Source of the DNA: Rhodopseudomonas sp.
GTDB lineage: Bacteria > Pseudomonadota > Alphaproteobacteria > Rhizobiales > Xanthobacteraceae
NCBI RefSeq assembly: GCF_013377015.1
Contig: NZ_JACABA010000001.1
Coordinates: 62,001 to 126,000 of the forward strand
DNA: 64,000 nucleotides
Direction of reading: 5' to 3'
Shown one piece after another: positions 39,968 through 50,045 of the stretch. Position 1 is the first letter of the stretch. The number at the start of each line of letters is the position of its first letter. The notes beneath the pieces are model-generated. The model did no database searches. It was not told where the DNA came from and saw nothing but the letters and a program-made list of their open reading frames with translations. The position numbers and the translations under genes were made by a program.

Positions 39968-40954
39968 ATGACCCACCCCGTGCTCTCGGTGCGCAATCTG
40001 CGGGTCGAATTCCCGACCCGCCGCGAGCTGCTGCATGCGATCGACGGCGTGTCGTTCGACATCGCGCGCGGCGAGGTGCTGGGCGTGGTCGGCGAATCCG
40101 GCGCCGGCAAGTCGGTCACCGGCCTGGCGGTGATCGGCCTGATCGATCCGCCAGGACGGATCAGCGGCGGCGAGATCTGGTTGTCGGGAATGCGGATCGA
40201 CAACCTGCCGCCCGAAGAGCTGCGCCGGGTCCGCGGCAAGCGGATCGGGATGATCTTCCAGGATCCGCTGACCAGCCTCAATCCGCTGTACCGGATCGGC
40301 GACCAGCTGGTCGAGACCATCCGCACCCATCTGCCGCTGTCGCCGGCTGCGGCGCGCAAGCGCGCCATCGACCTGCTCGCCGAGGTCGGGATTCCCGGGC
40401 CGGAGAAACGCATCGACGCCTATCCGCACGAGTTCTCCGGCGGGATGCGGCAGCGCGTGGTGATCGCGCTGGCGATCTGCGCCGAACCGGAGCTGATCAT
40501 CGCCGACGAGCCGACCACCGCGCTCGACGTCTCGGTGCAGGCGCAGATCATCGCACTGATCAAGCGGCTCGGCCGCGACCACGGCACCGCGGTGATGCTG
40601 GTGACCCACGACATGGGGGTGATCGCGGAGACCTCCGACCGCGTCGCAGTGATGTATTCCGGCCGCATTGCCGAGATCGGGCCGGTGCGCGACGTGGTGC
40701 AGCACCCGCTGCATCCTTATGCCAAGGGCCTGATGGGCGCGATCCCGACTTTGGCCAGCGAGTCGACGCGGCTGGTGCAGATTCCAGGCTCGATGCCGCG
40801 GCTGTCCGCGATCCCGCCGGGCTGCGCGTTCAATCCGCGCTGTGATTTTGCGTTCGAGCGCTGCCGCGTCGAACGGCCGGAGCTGATCCGACAGGGCACC
40901 CAGGACGTCGCCTGCCATCTCTACGACCGCGACTCGAAGGAGCACGCGGCGTGA
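39968..40954 (+). CDS. ABC transporter ATP-binding protein (DppD-like)
   Basis: Walker A GESGAGKS, FSGGMRQRV, C-terminal oligopeptide-type CAFNPRCDFAFERC motif. Confidence 0.94.
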   Translation: MTHPVLSVRNLRVEFPTRRELLHAIDGVSFDIARGEVLGVVGESGAGKSVTGLAVIGLIDPPGRISGGEIWLSGMRIDNLPPEELRRVRGKRIGMIFQDPLTSLNPLYRIGDQLVETIRTHLPLSPAAARKRAIDLLAEVGIPGPEKRIDAYPHEFSGGMRQRVVIALAICAEPELIIADEPTTALDVSVQAQIIALIKRLGRDHGTAVMLVTHDMGVIAETSDRVAVMYSGRIAEIGPVRDVVQHPLHPYAKGLMGAIPTLASESTRLVQIPGSMPRLSAIPPGCAFNPRCDFAFERCRVERPELIRQGTQDVACHLYDRDSKEHAA

Positions 40955-41925
40955 GTGCGTTCGTCAGGGTCAACAATCTGCATCGAATGTTTGACGTCTC
41001 GAAGCCGTGGCTGAATCGCCTGATCGAGGGCGGCGACAAGGAATTTCTCAACGCGGTGAACGGCGTCTCGTTCGAGATCGCGCGCGGCGAAACCTTCGCG
41101 CTGGTCGGCGAGTCCGGCTCGGGCAAGACCACGGTGGCGCGGATGGTGGTCGGGCTGCTGCCGCCGTCCTCCGGCGACGTCATGATCGATGGCGTGTCGA
41201 TGAGCGATCCGGCGCAGGCGCAGGCGCGCAGGCAGTTGCGCCGGCGCATCCAGATGATCTTTCAGGACCCCTATGCCAGCCTCAATCCGCGGATGCGGGT
41301 CGACGCCATCGTCGCCGAGCCGATCCGCGCTTTCGACCTGATCCAGGGCAACGCGAATATTCGAATCCGCGTCGGCGAATTGCTGACGCTGGTCGGGCTG
41401 CATCCCGATAATGGCCAAAAGTTTCCGCACCAGTTTTCCGGCGGCCAGCGCCAGCGCATCGCGATCGCACGCGCCCTTGCCTCCGAGGCCGAATTCATCG
41501 TCTGCGACGAGCCGACCTCGGCGCTCGACGTCTCGGTGCAGGCGCAGATCCTGAACCTGATGCGCGATTTGCAGGACAAGTTCGGACTGACCTACCTGTT
41601 CATCAGCCACAACCTCGCGGTGGTGCGGCACATGGCCAGCCGGATCGGCGTGATGTATCTCGGCCGCATTGTCGAGATCGCCGAGGGTCGCGAATTGTTC
41701 GATCATCCGCGGATGCCCTACACGCGGATGCTACTCGGTGCAGTGCCTGACCTGGCGATGAGCGGCCGGGCGCGAATTCCGGTGCAGGGCGAGATCCCCA
41801 ACCCGATCGATCCGCCATCCGGTTGCGCGTTCCACCCGCGCTGCCCGGAAGCGTTCGACCGCTGCCGCATCGAGATGCCGGAACTGATCGACGGGGTAGC
41901 CTGCCACGCGGTGAACCGCGCGTGA
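40951..41925 (+). CDS. ABC transporter ATP-binding protein (DppF-like)
   Basis: Walker A GESGSGKTT, FSGGQRQRIAIARAL, CAFHPRCPEAFDRC. Confidence 0.94.
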   Translation: MSAFVRVNNLHRMFDVSKPWLNRLIEGGDKEFLNAVNGVSFEIARGETFALVGESGSGKTTVARMVVGLLPPSSGDVMIDGVSMSDPAQAQARRQLRRRIQMIFQDPYASLNPRMRVDAIVAEPIRAFDLIQGNANIRIRVGELLTLVGLHPDNGQKFPHQFSGGQRQRIAIARALASEAEFIVCDEPTSALDVSVQAQILNLMRDLQDKFGLTYLFISHNLAVVRHMASRIGVMYLGRIVEIAEGRELFDHPRMPYTRMLLGAVPDLAMSGRARIPVQGEIPNPIDPPSGCAFHPRCPEAFDRCRIEMPELIDGVACHAVNRA

Positions 41926-41953
41926 GCGCAGCGACATCGGAAGCTTTCAAGTT

Positions 41954-42032
41954 CGTCATTGCGAGCGAAGCGAAGCAATCCAGGGTGGGGCCGCAGACTG
42001 GATTGCTTCGTCGCAAGAGCTCCTCGCAATGG
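41954..42032. repeat. Repeat family A, copy 5
   Basis: CGTCATTGCGAGCGAAGCGAAGCAATCCAG..CTGGATTGCTTCGTCGCAAGAGCTCCTCGCAATGGC. Confidence 0.85.
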
Positions 42033-42062
42033 CGAACACGAAAGCCTGATTCTGGACCCGCC

Positions 42063-45000
42063 TCAGCTCGGCTTCAGCGACGGCGAGGCATGCTCCATGT
42101 CGAAATCCTCGATCTCGCGGGTACGCTCGGATTCGGCCTGGGCGCGGTGATCGGTGGCGATTGCGACATAGACCGCCGGCAGCACGAACAGCGTGAACAG
42201 CGTGCCGATCGACATTCCCGACACCACGACGAGGCCGATCGAGAACCGGCTCGCCGCGCCGGCGCCCGAGGCGGTCAGCAGCGGCAGCAAGCCGGTCACC
42301 ATCGCCGCGGTCGTCATCAGGATCGGACGCAGCCGGACCCGCGCCGCCATCTCGATCGCCGAACGCTTGTCCAGCCCTTCGTGGAGTTGCAGCTCCTTGG
42401 CGAACTCCACCATCAGGATGCCGTGCTTGCTGATCAGCCCGATCAGCGTCAACAGCCCGACCTGGGTGTAGATGTTGATCGTCGCTACGCCGAAGAACAG
42501 CGGAATCAGCGCGCCAGAGATCGCCATCGGCACGCTGATCATGATCACCAGCGGGTCGCGCAGGCTCTCGAACTGCGCCGCCAGCACCAGGAAGATAATG
42601 ATCAGCGCGAAGCCGAACGCGATCGCGAGCTGATTGCCTTCGGTGGTGTATTGCCGAGCGTCAGCGAGATAATCGTGGCTGAAGCCGGACGGCAGGTTCT
42701 TGGCTTGGCTTTCGAGGAAGTCGACCGCCTGACCGACGGTGACGCCGGGCATCGGCACCGCCTGGAAGGTCGCGGCGTTGAGCTGATTGAAGTGGGTCAG
42801 CGCATTGGGATCGGTCGCGGTCTCGATCGAGACCAGCGTCGACAGCGGCACCTGCTGACCGGTGTTGCTCGGCACATAGAATTTGGCGAGCGCCTCCGGC
42901 GACAGCCGCAGGTCGCGCGGCACCTGCGGGATCACCTGATAGGAGCGGCCCTCGAGGTTGAAACGGTTGGTATAATTGCCGCCGAGCAGCGTCGACAACG
43001 TGGAGCCGATCTGCGCCATGGTGATACCGAGATCGTTGGCCTTGGTGCGATCGATCTTCACCCGCACCACCGGCTGGTTGAAATCGAGATCGCTGTCGGA
43101 GACGATGAACAGCCCGCTCTTGCGCGCGGCAGCCTTCAGCTTGAGCATCTCCTCATACACCGACTGGAAGCCGTTGGTGGAATTGATCACCATCTGCACC
43201 GGCAGTCCGCCCGGCCCGCCTGGCAGCGGCGGCAGGTTGAACGCGAACGCACTGACGCCCTCGATCTTGCTGAGCTCCTTCTGCACCAGCGGCTTCAGCT
43301 GGATCGACGAGCGCTTGCGTTCGTCCCACGGCTTCAGCAGCATTCCGGCGATGCCGTTGCTGGGGCCGGCGGTGCCGTCGATCACGAAGCGCAGATCGGT
43401 CTCCGGGAAACCGGCGAACACCTTGTCCATCTTCTCGCTGTAGAATTCGGTGTAGTCGATATTGGCGTATTTCGGTCCCTTCAGCACCGCGAACACGATG
43501 CCCTGGTCCTCTTCGGGCGCCAACTCCTTGGATGAGTGCTGATACAGGAACACCACCAGCCCGAGAATCACCACCGCGAACATCGCGGTGATCGGGCGGT
43601 AGTCGAGCGAGCGATCGAGCTGGCGTCCGTACCAGCGGGTCATGGCGCCGAACACCGCGTCGACCTTCTTGGCGAACCAGCCCTGGTCGTGTGGCCTCAG
43701 CAGCACCGAACACATCATCGGCGACAGCGTCAGCGCGATCACCCCGGACACGATCACCGCGCCGGCGAGCGTGAAGGCGAATTCGCGGAACAGTGCGCCG
43801 GTAAGGCCACCGAGAAATCCGATCGGCGCGTACACTGCGGCCAGCGTAATCGTCATCGAGATCACCGGCGTGACGATCTCGCGCGCGCCCTGCAGCGAGG
43901 CCTGGACCGGGCTCTTGCCCTCCTCCAGATGTCGATGGATGTTCTCCACCACCACGATGGCGTCGTCGACCACCAGACCGATCGCCAGCACCATCGCCAG
44001 CAGCGTCAACAGATTGATGCTGAATCCCATCATCAGCATCAGGCTGCAGACGCCGATCAGCGACAGCGGAATCGTCACCACCGGGATGATTACCGAACGG
44101 AACGACGCCAGGAACAGGAAGATCACCACGATCACGATGCCGACCGCCTCGATCAGCGTCTTCTCCACCTCGTCGATCGACGAGCGGATGAACTTGGTCG
44201 AATCGTAGGCGACTTTCATCTTCATCGAGGGCGGCAGATTGCGCTCGATATCCGGAAACAGCGCGCGCACGCCGGTGACGATGTTGAGCGGGTTGCCCTG
44301 CGGCGTCGCCTGCACGCCGATGAAGATCGCGCGCTCGCCGCTGAACGCGACGCTGGCGTCGGTGCTCTGCGCGCCGAGTTCGACGGTGGCGACGTCCTCC
44401 ATCCGGACGAAGCCGCCGTCCTTGGCCTTGACCGTCATGCGCTTGAACTGTTCGACGTTCTGAAGATCGGTGTTCGCGGTGACGTTGGAGACGATAAAAT
44501 AACCCTTAGTCTGTCCGGCGGCAGCCTGGAAATTGTTCGCACGGATCGCCGCGGCAACGTCGTCGGGCGACACGCCGCGACCGGCCATCCGCGCCGGATC
44601 GAGCCAGATCCGCATCGCGAAGGTCTGCCCGCCGAGAATGTCGGCCGAGGCGACGCCGTCCACGGTCGACAGAATCGGCTGCACCACGCGCGTCAGATAG
44701 TCGGAGATCGCCGAGCCCGTGAGCTCGCTGCTGGAGAAACCGATATACATCACCGCGGTGGTCTGACCGGTCGACTTCAGAATGATCGGATCGTTGGCCT
44801 CTTTCGGGATCAGATACTTGACCGAATTGACCTTCGACAACACCTCCGTCAGCGCCTGGTTGGGATCGACGTTGAGCTTGATGAACACCGAAATCAGGCT
44901 CTGGCCCTGCGTCGAGGACGAGGTGATGTAGTCGACGCCTTCGGCGGCCGCCACCGCCTGCTCGATCGGCGTGGTGATGAAGCCCTGCATCAGATCCGGC

Positions 45001-45164
45001 GAAGCGCCGGGATACACCGTGGTGACGGTGACCACGGTGTTCGACAGCTTCGGATATTGCCGGATCGGCAGCGTGGTCGCGGCTTTGAATCCGATCAGCA
45101 GGATCAGCAGGCTGACCACCAGCGACAGCACCGGCCGCTTGATGAAGATATCGGTGATGGCCAT
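42063..45164 (-). CDS. RND efflux transporter permease (AcrB/HAE1-like)
   Basis: 1033 aa; FIKRPVLSLVVSLLILLIG, VVDDAIVVVENIHRHLEEG, GLISKHGILMVEFA. Confidence 0.95.
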   Translation of the reverse strand: MAITDIFIKRPVLSLVVSLLILLIGFKAATTLPIRQYPKLSNTVVTVTTVYPGASPDLMQGFITTPIEQAVAAAEGVDYITSSSTQGQSLISVFIKLNVDPNQALTEVLSKVNSVKYLIPKEANDPIILKSTGQTTAVMYIGFSSSELTGSAISDYLTRVVQPILSTVDGVASADILGGQTFAMRIWLDPARMAGRGVSPDDVAAAIRANNFQAAAGQTKGYFIVSNVTANTDLQNVEQFKRMTVKAKDGGFVRMEDVATVELGAQSTDASVAFSGERAIFIGVQATPQGNPLNIVTGVRALFPDIERNLPPSMKMKVAYDSTKFIRSSIDEVEKTLIEAVGIVIVVIFLFLASFRSVIIPVVTIPLSLIGVCSLMLMMGFSINLLTLLAMVLAIGLVVDDAIVVVENIHRHLEEGKSPVQASLQGAREIVTPVISMTITLAAVYAPIGFLGGLTGALFREFAFTLAGAVIVSGVIALTLSPMMCSVLLRPHDQGWFAKKVDAVFGAMTRWYGRQLDRSLDYRPITAMFAVVILGLVVFLYQHSSKELAPEEDQGIVFAVLKGPKYANIDYTEFYSEKMDKVFAGFPETDLRFVIDGTAGPSNGIAGMLLKPWDERKRSSIQLKPLVQKELSKIEGVSAFAFNLPPLPGGPGGLPVQMVINSTNGFQSVYEEMLKLKAAARKSGLFIVSDSDLDFNQPVVRVKIDRTKANDLGITMAQIGSTLSTLLGGNYTNRFNLEGRSYQVIPQVPRDLRLSPEALAKFYVPSNTGQQVPLSTLVSIETATDPNALTHFNQLNAATFQAVPMPGVTVGQAVDFLESQAKNLPSGFSHDYLADARQYTTEGNQLAIAFGFALIIIFLVLAAQFESLRDPLVIMISVPMAISGALIPLFFGVATINIYTQVGLLTLIGLISKHGILMVEFAKELQLHEGLDKRSAIEMAARVRLRPILMTTAAMVTGLLPLLTASGAGAASRFSIGLVVVSGMSIGTLFTLFVLPAVYVAIATDHRAQAESERTREIEDFDMEHASPSLKPS

Positions 45165-45324
45165 CGCGGGCGCTCCGTAACGGCACCGTCACGTGCGACC
45201 ATGATCGGCGCGCGCAAGGATGCGATAAAGTTCATCGAAACCGGACTACGACGCCGCCGCGCCCGGTTTCACTGTCAACGCATGATCGCCCCGGAACGAC
45301 GCGCCGCGCAGTTCCGGGCGCGGC

Positions 45325-46527
45325 TTAGTTCCGCGGCGCTTTCGCCGGTATCGGCGGTGCCGGGTCGGAGGAAATTTCGACCGCGGCGCCGGACTGCAGC
45401 TTGAGCTGACCAACCGCGACGACGCGGTCGCCGGCCTTCAACCCGCTGACGATTACCGCCCGGCCCTTCGCACGATCGCCGGTCCGCACGAAGGTGCGCA
45501 CGGCGGTCAGATTGGTCTTGCCGTCTTCGGACTTGTTTTCGGTGATCAGATAGACCGAATCTCCATACAGCGTGTAATCGACCGCGGTTTCCGGCACGGT
45601 GATCACCGCCGGCTTGTCGGGCAACACCACCGTGGTGGTCGCGAACATGCCGGGCTTCAGGATCTGATCGGGATTGTCGATCGTCGCCTGCACCCGGATG
45701 TTGCGGGTATCGGTGTTGATCTGCGGCTCGATGGCGGTGAGCTTGCCTTCGAACACCTTGCCCGGATAGGCGTCGACCGCGACGCGCACGATCTGGCCGA
45801 CCTTCAGGGTGCCGCTGTCCTTCTCGGTCACGGTGAAGTTCGCATACACTGCGGACAAATCGGTCAATGTCACGATCTGCGTCCCGGCGGTCAGGTACTG
45901 GCCGACTTCGGCGTGACGAACGCCAAGCACGCCGTCGAACGGCGCGCGCACCAGCTTCTGCGAAATCACCGCCTCGGTCTTGGCGATCCCGGCCTGGGCC
46001 TGGTCGAACGCCGCCTGCGCGTTATCGACGGTCGCCTGCGGCCCGAACTGGCGCGCCGCCAGCTGCTTGGCGCGGTCCAGCGCCAACTCCGCCGCCTTGG
46101 CCTGAGCCTTGAAGCTGGCGAGATCGCCTTGCTCGGCCCCATCGAACAGTTGCACGAGCGGCGTGCCGACCTTCACCGTCGAGCCAGCGGTGAACATGAT
46201 GTCGGTGATGCGGCCGTTGACGTCGTTGGTGACGTTGACTTGATGCACGGCGGCGAGATCGCCGACGGCGGTCAACAGATTCGGGATCACTTCGGATTTC
46301 GCTTCGGCCACGGTCACGCTGACCGGCGGCGGTTTGTTGCCGGCGAAGAACTGCGCGATCATGTGACTCCGGAACGCATTGAAGCCGACCAACCCGCCCA
46401 CCAGCAGCGCCAGCAGCAGCCCGACGATGATGAACCAGCGGGTCATCCGAACCGGGCGCGGGCGCGGCTTCTCGGTGCTGGCGCGGATCGTCCCTGGGGA
46501 TTCTGTCGCAATCGTCATGTCATGCAC
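45325..46527 (-). CDS. RND efflux periplasmic adaptor (MFP) subunit
   Basis: N-terminal TM, biotinyl-lipoyl-like LVQLFDGAEQGDLASFKAQAKAAELALDRAKQLA, GVLGVRHAEVGQYLTAGTQI. Confidence 0.93.
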   Translation of the reverse strand: MHDMTIATESPGTIRASTEKPRPRPVRMTRWFIIVGLLLALLVGGLVGFNAFRSHMIAQFFAGNKPPPVSVTVAEAKSEVIPNLLTAVGDLAAVHQVNVTNDVNGRITDIMFTAGSTVKVGTPLVQLFDGAEQGDLASFKAQAKAAELALDRAKQLAARQFGPQATVDNAQAAFDQAQAGIAKTEAVISQKLVRAPFDGVLGVRHAEVGQYLTAGTQIVTLTDLSAVYANFTVTEKDSGTLKVGQIVRVAVDAYPGKVFEGKLTAIEPQINTDTRNIRVQATIDNPDQILKPGMFATTTVVLPDKPAVITVPETAVDYTLYGDSVYLITENKSEDGKTNLTAVRTFVRTGDRAKGRAVIVSGLKAGDRVVAVGQLKLQSGAAVEISSDPAPPIPAKAPRN

Positions 46528-47221
46528 TTTCTCTAGCTACCGCCCGCATTTGGTCCGGCGACAATTCGCGGTCCAGATGCCCGGCAATCGCTGCTTCGTT
46601 CAATCCAATTCCACGCAGGATAAATTCACAGGTCTGCCGCTCCAGATCGACGGCGTTGCCGTAGGTTAGACACGGCACCGTGGGCAGTCGCGAAAGCGCG
46701 GCCATCAGCACCGTATGATGGGCAAACCAGAAAAGGTTCAACGGTTCCCGCCCGACCCGCGATGCGTCTCCCGACGCAACCGCGCGCTCCAGCGACGCCG
46801 TGAACACAGGTCCGATCAAATTCCCTATTTTTTCGTAAAGCAGCCGGGCGAATTCTCCATCGTCGACCAGACTGGTCATCATCAGCCGCAGCCGCTGGGC
46901 TTCCTGCTGCTCGGGCAGATCCGAGGCATGCAGAAAATGCCCGACCATTCCGCGCACCAGCACCACCAGGGTTTCGGTCGAGGGTTCCAGCGCCAGCAAA
47001 CCGTTTAGGCCCGGGTCTGCCTCGCATTCGTCCGCCAGGATCTCCGCATAAAGCGCTGACTTGGTCGGGAAATGCTTGAACAGCAACCCCTCCGAGATCG
47101 ACGCCGCGGCGGCCACACTCTTCGTTGTGGTTCCGGCGAATCCGTGGCGGGCAAAGCACCGCTTTGCCGCGCTCAGGATCAACTCCCGGCGCAAATCGCT
47201 GGTCATGCGCAGTGTGCTCAT
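46520..47221 (-). CDS. TetR family regulator, probable repressor of the adjacent RND pump
   Basis: RELILSAAKRCFARHGFAGTTTKSVAAAASISEGLLFKHFPTKSALYAEIL HTH; upstream of MFP-RND. Confidence 0.9.
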   Translation of the reverse strand: MSTLRMTSDLRRELILSAAKRCFARHGFAGTTTKSVAAAASISEGLLFKHFPTKSALYAEILADECEADPGLNGLLALEPSTETLVVLVRGMVGHFLHASDLPEQQEAQRLRLMMTSLVDDGEFARLLYEKIGNLIGPVFTASLERAVASGDASRVGREPLNLFWFAHHTVLMAALSRLPTVPCLTYGNAVDLERQTCEFILRGIGLNEAAIAGHLDRELSPDQMRAVARESA

Positions 47222-47225
47222 TGTC

Positions 47226-47241
47226 GTGAGTAAGCACTCAC
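47226..47241. promoter_or_regulatory. Putative TetR operator GTGAGT-AAGC-ACTCAC
   Basis: Perfect 6-bp inverted repeat, 5 bp upstream of the tetR start codon (47221). Confidence 0.6.
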
Positions 47242-47447
47242 CTTTGGCAAAGTCAATCGGGATTGCTGCAGCGCACTAAAACGTGAGTAGTGCGACGAGC
47301 TCAATTCATTGGCCCCCACTCGGCTGATACGGAGGAAGAGGTCAGACGGTAATTTGGCACCCTCGCCGCGGAGGAAGTTCGCGGCGCCGGCCGAGGCCGT
47401 TCCGGCAGCGTCGTGAATCGCCTATAGAAGACAAAAAAGGGGATGAC

Positions 47448-48668
47448 ATGGAAGCGGCCCAAGGTGACCTCGCGGCAGCGTTCGATCTGGCGCGGCTGAC
47501 GCCGGAGTTCTACGCCGACCCCTATCCGACCTATCATGCACTGCGAGCCCACGAGCCGGTCAAGCGGCTGGACAATGGCGGTTACTTCCTCACCCGCTAC
47601 GACGATCTGGTCGCCGCCTACAAGAACACCGCGCTGTTCTCGTCCGACAAGAAGCGCGAGTTCGCGCCGAAATACGGCGACTCGCTGTTGTTCGAGCATC
47701 ACACCACGAGCCTCGTCTTCAACGATCCGCCGGCCCACACCCGCGTCCGCCGGCTGATCACCGGCGCGCTGTCGCCGCGCGCGATCGCCGGCATGGAGCC
47801 CGATCTGGTGGCGCTGGTGCAGCGGCTGCTCGACCGGATCGCAGCCAAGGGCAGATTCGACCTGATCGAAGATTATGCCTCGGCGATTCCGATCGAGGTG
47901 ATCGGCAATCTGCTTGGTGTGCCGAACGACGAGCGCGGTCCGTTGCGCGACTGGTCGCTAGCGATTCTCGGCGCGCTGGAGCCGGTGATCAGCGCCGAAG
48001 CTTTCGCGCGCGGCAATCAATCAATTCGGGATTTCATCGCCTATCTGGAAATCCTGGTCGAGCGCCGTCGGGCAACCCCCGGCAATCCCGACCGCGACGT
48101 GTTGACCAAGCTGATCCAGGGCGAACCGGGCGGCGAACAGCTGACCGCGAAGGAATTGCTGCATAACTGCATCTTTCTGCTCAATGCCGGTCACGAGACC
48201 ACCACCAATCTGATCGGCAATGGACTGGTCGCGCTCGCCGCCAACCCCGAGCAGAAACAGCGGCTGATCGACAATCCGGCGCTGATCCGGACTGCGGTCG
48301 AGGAAATCCTGCGATACGAGAGCTCGAACCAGCTCGGCAACCGCATCACAACAGCCGACGTCGAGATCGGCGGCGTCGCGATGCCGAAATACACGTCGGT
48401 GACGCTGTGCATCGGCGCCGCCAACCGTGACCCGGCGCAATTTCCCGATCCCGACCGGTTCGATATCGCGCGGGCGCCGAACCGGCATCTGGCGTTCGGC
48501 ACCGGCGCGCATCAATGCGCCGGCATGGCGCTGGCGCGGCTGGAAGGCGCGATCGCGATCACGCGGTTTCTCGCGCGGTTTCCCAACTACCAACTCGATG
48601 GCGCGCCGGTCCGCGGCGGCCGGGTCCGGTTCCGCGGCTATCTCAGCGTGCCCTGCGTGGTGAAATAG
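47448..48668 (+). CDS. Cytochrome P450
   Basis: Heme motif FGTGAHQCAGMALARLEG, I-helix NAGHETTTN, EEILRYESS. Confidence 0.93.
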   Translation: MEAAQGDLAAAFDLARLTPEFYADPYPTYHALRAHEPVKRLDNGGYFLTRYDDLVAAYKNTALFSSDKKREFAPKYGDSLLFEHHTTSLVFNDPPAHTRVRRLITGALSPRAIAGMEPDLVALVQRLLDRIAAKGRFDLIEDYASAIPIEVIGNLLGVPNDERGPLRDWSLAILGALEPVISAEAFARGNQSIRDFIAYLEILVERRRATPGNPDRDVLTKLIQGEPGGEQLTAKELLHNCIFLLNAGHETTTNLIGNGLVALAANPEQKQRLIDNPALIRTAVEEILRYESSNQLGNRITTADVEIGGVAMPKYTSVTLCIGAANRDPAQFPDPDRFDIARAPNRHLAFGTGAHQCAGMALARLEGAIAITRFLARFPNYQLDGAPVRGGRVRFRGYLSVPCVVK

Positions 48669-49022
48669 TCAGTCCAATAGCGGCAGCCCGGCGCAAGTCA
48701 TTTTGCCGGTGCGCGCATCGATCACCAGATAGCCGTCGATCGGACTGCCGTTGGGATTCCTGTTCGCCGGAACTACGACGTGAAACTCCCAGACCGGTTT
48801 GGTCGCCTTGCCGCCGCACCGCTTGCTACCACCCGTCAGCAACTGGCTGGCGACGATATTTTGCGCGACGTCTGCCGGGGTTCGCCCGTAGGGATCGCCC
48901 TGCAGAATCGATATCGCCGCAGCGCGCGCCCGGCCTTCGGAGAGAACGTCGGCGGCCTGCGCTGTCAGCGGCGGAGCGACAAGCATGACTGCAGCGACAA
49001 ATCGAATGAGCAGCGGATCCAT
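48669..49022 (-). CDS. Small secreted hypothetical protein
   Basis: Plausible Sec signal peptide LIRFVAAVMLVAPPLTAQAAD, conserved-looking C-terminal VIDARTGKMTCAGLPLLD. Confidence 0.55.
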   Translation of the reverse strand: MDPLLIRFVAAVMLVAPPLTAQAADVLSEGRARAAAISILQGDPYGRTPADVAQNIVASQLLTGGSKRCGGKATKPVWEFHVVVPANRNPNGSPIDGYLVIDARTGKMTCAGLPLLD

Positions 49023-49085
49023 CGGGTTTCCTTCCGTTTCTGACCTGTGCGCTTCCGCGCCGACTCGAAATTGTCTGACTAGAGA

Positions 49086-49931
49086 TCATTCCAATCGCGC
49101 CGCCGGCTGTACCAGCAGCGTGGGAATCCCGCAGGTCGAGCTGCGCACCGTGACCACGCGGGTGCCTGGCTTGCGGCCGGCGCGCGGCTCCGACACCAGG
49201 ACCCCGGCATGGAGAAGTCGCGCGCGGGTGGCGTCGATATCCGCGCAGCGCCAGCTCATGCCCCACAATTTGTCATGGTTGACGTCGGAACCCGCCACCG
49301 GGCGGTGCACGACCTCAACCACGAGATCGCCGCAGCGAAAGAACATCAGCCGGCCCCAATCCTGATGCGAGCGGTCGAGCGCCATGTCGAGCCCGAGCCG
49401 CGCTCCGTACAGTGCCGCGGCGCGTTCGGGGTCGGCGGTCGAAACCACGATGTGATCGAGCCCGGTGATCGGCGCCACGCCGGTGGTCGGCGAAAACGGA
49501 CGCTCCGATGCCAGTTCAAGAAAGAACAGCCTGACGCCGCGCGTCGCATCCGTCGCGGCGCGGGTCCGCTTCCAGGACAGCGTGGCGCCGGACGCGGCGT
49601 CGTGGCTTTCGACCTCGGCAATAGCGTCGGGCTTCAGCGCCACCCGCTCCAGCCGGCGATGCATCTTCGCAACGTCGCCGACGCGAAAGCAGATGCTGGC
49701 GAGCCCCTCGCCCTGGAACTTGATGACGTGGCGAATACGCTCGGCGATCGGGCCGTCGCCGGCCGGCGCCATCAGTTCCAGCGTCATGTTGCGCAGCGTG
49801 AACAGCACGGTCTCGGAGCCATCGCCGCTGCTGCGCCAGGACGGCGCTCGCGCCAGCAGCAATTCATAGGCGGCGGCTCCCGCCGCGAGATCGCTAACCA
49901 GCACGACGACGTGATCGATTGCGGTGATCAT
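49086..49931 (-). CDS. VOC family (glyoxalase-like) protein, two-domain
   Basis: ITAIDHVVVLVSDLAAGAAAY and ITGLDHIVVSTADPERAAALYGARLGLDMAL repeats of the VOC fold. Confidence 0.85.
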   Translation of the reverse strand: MITAIDHVVVLVSDLAAGAAAYELLLARAPSWRSSGDGSETVLFTLRNMTLELMAPAGDGPIAERIRHVIKFQGEGLASICFRVGDVAKMHRRLERVALKPDAIAEVESHDAASGATLSWKRTRAATDATRGVRLFFLELASERPFSPTTGVAPITGLDHIVVSTADPERAAALYGARLGLDMALDRSHQDWGRLMFFRCGDLVVEVVHRPVAGSDVNHDKLWGMSWRCADIDATRARLLHAGVLVSEPRAGRKPGTRVVTVRSSTCGIPTLLVQPAARLE

Positions 49932-50045
49932 CGGACGGCTCCCCTCCAAAGGCTTGTTCTTGTAAAAACGATCGAACCAGTCGGCGCGAGCGACGCTATG
50001 CAATTGATTCAAACTCGCGAGACTGATCGCTCCGCTAAAGGCCAC

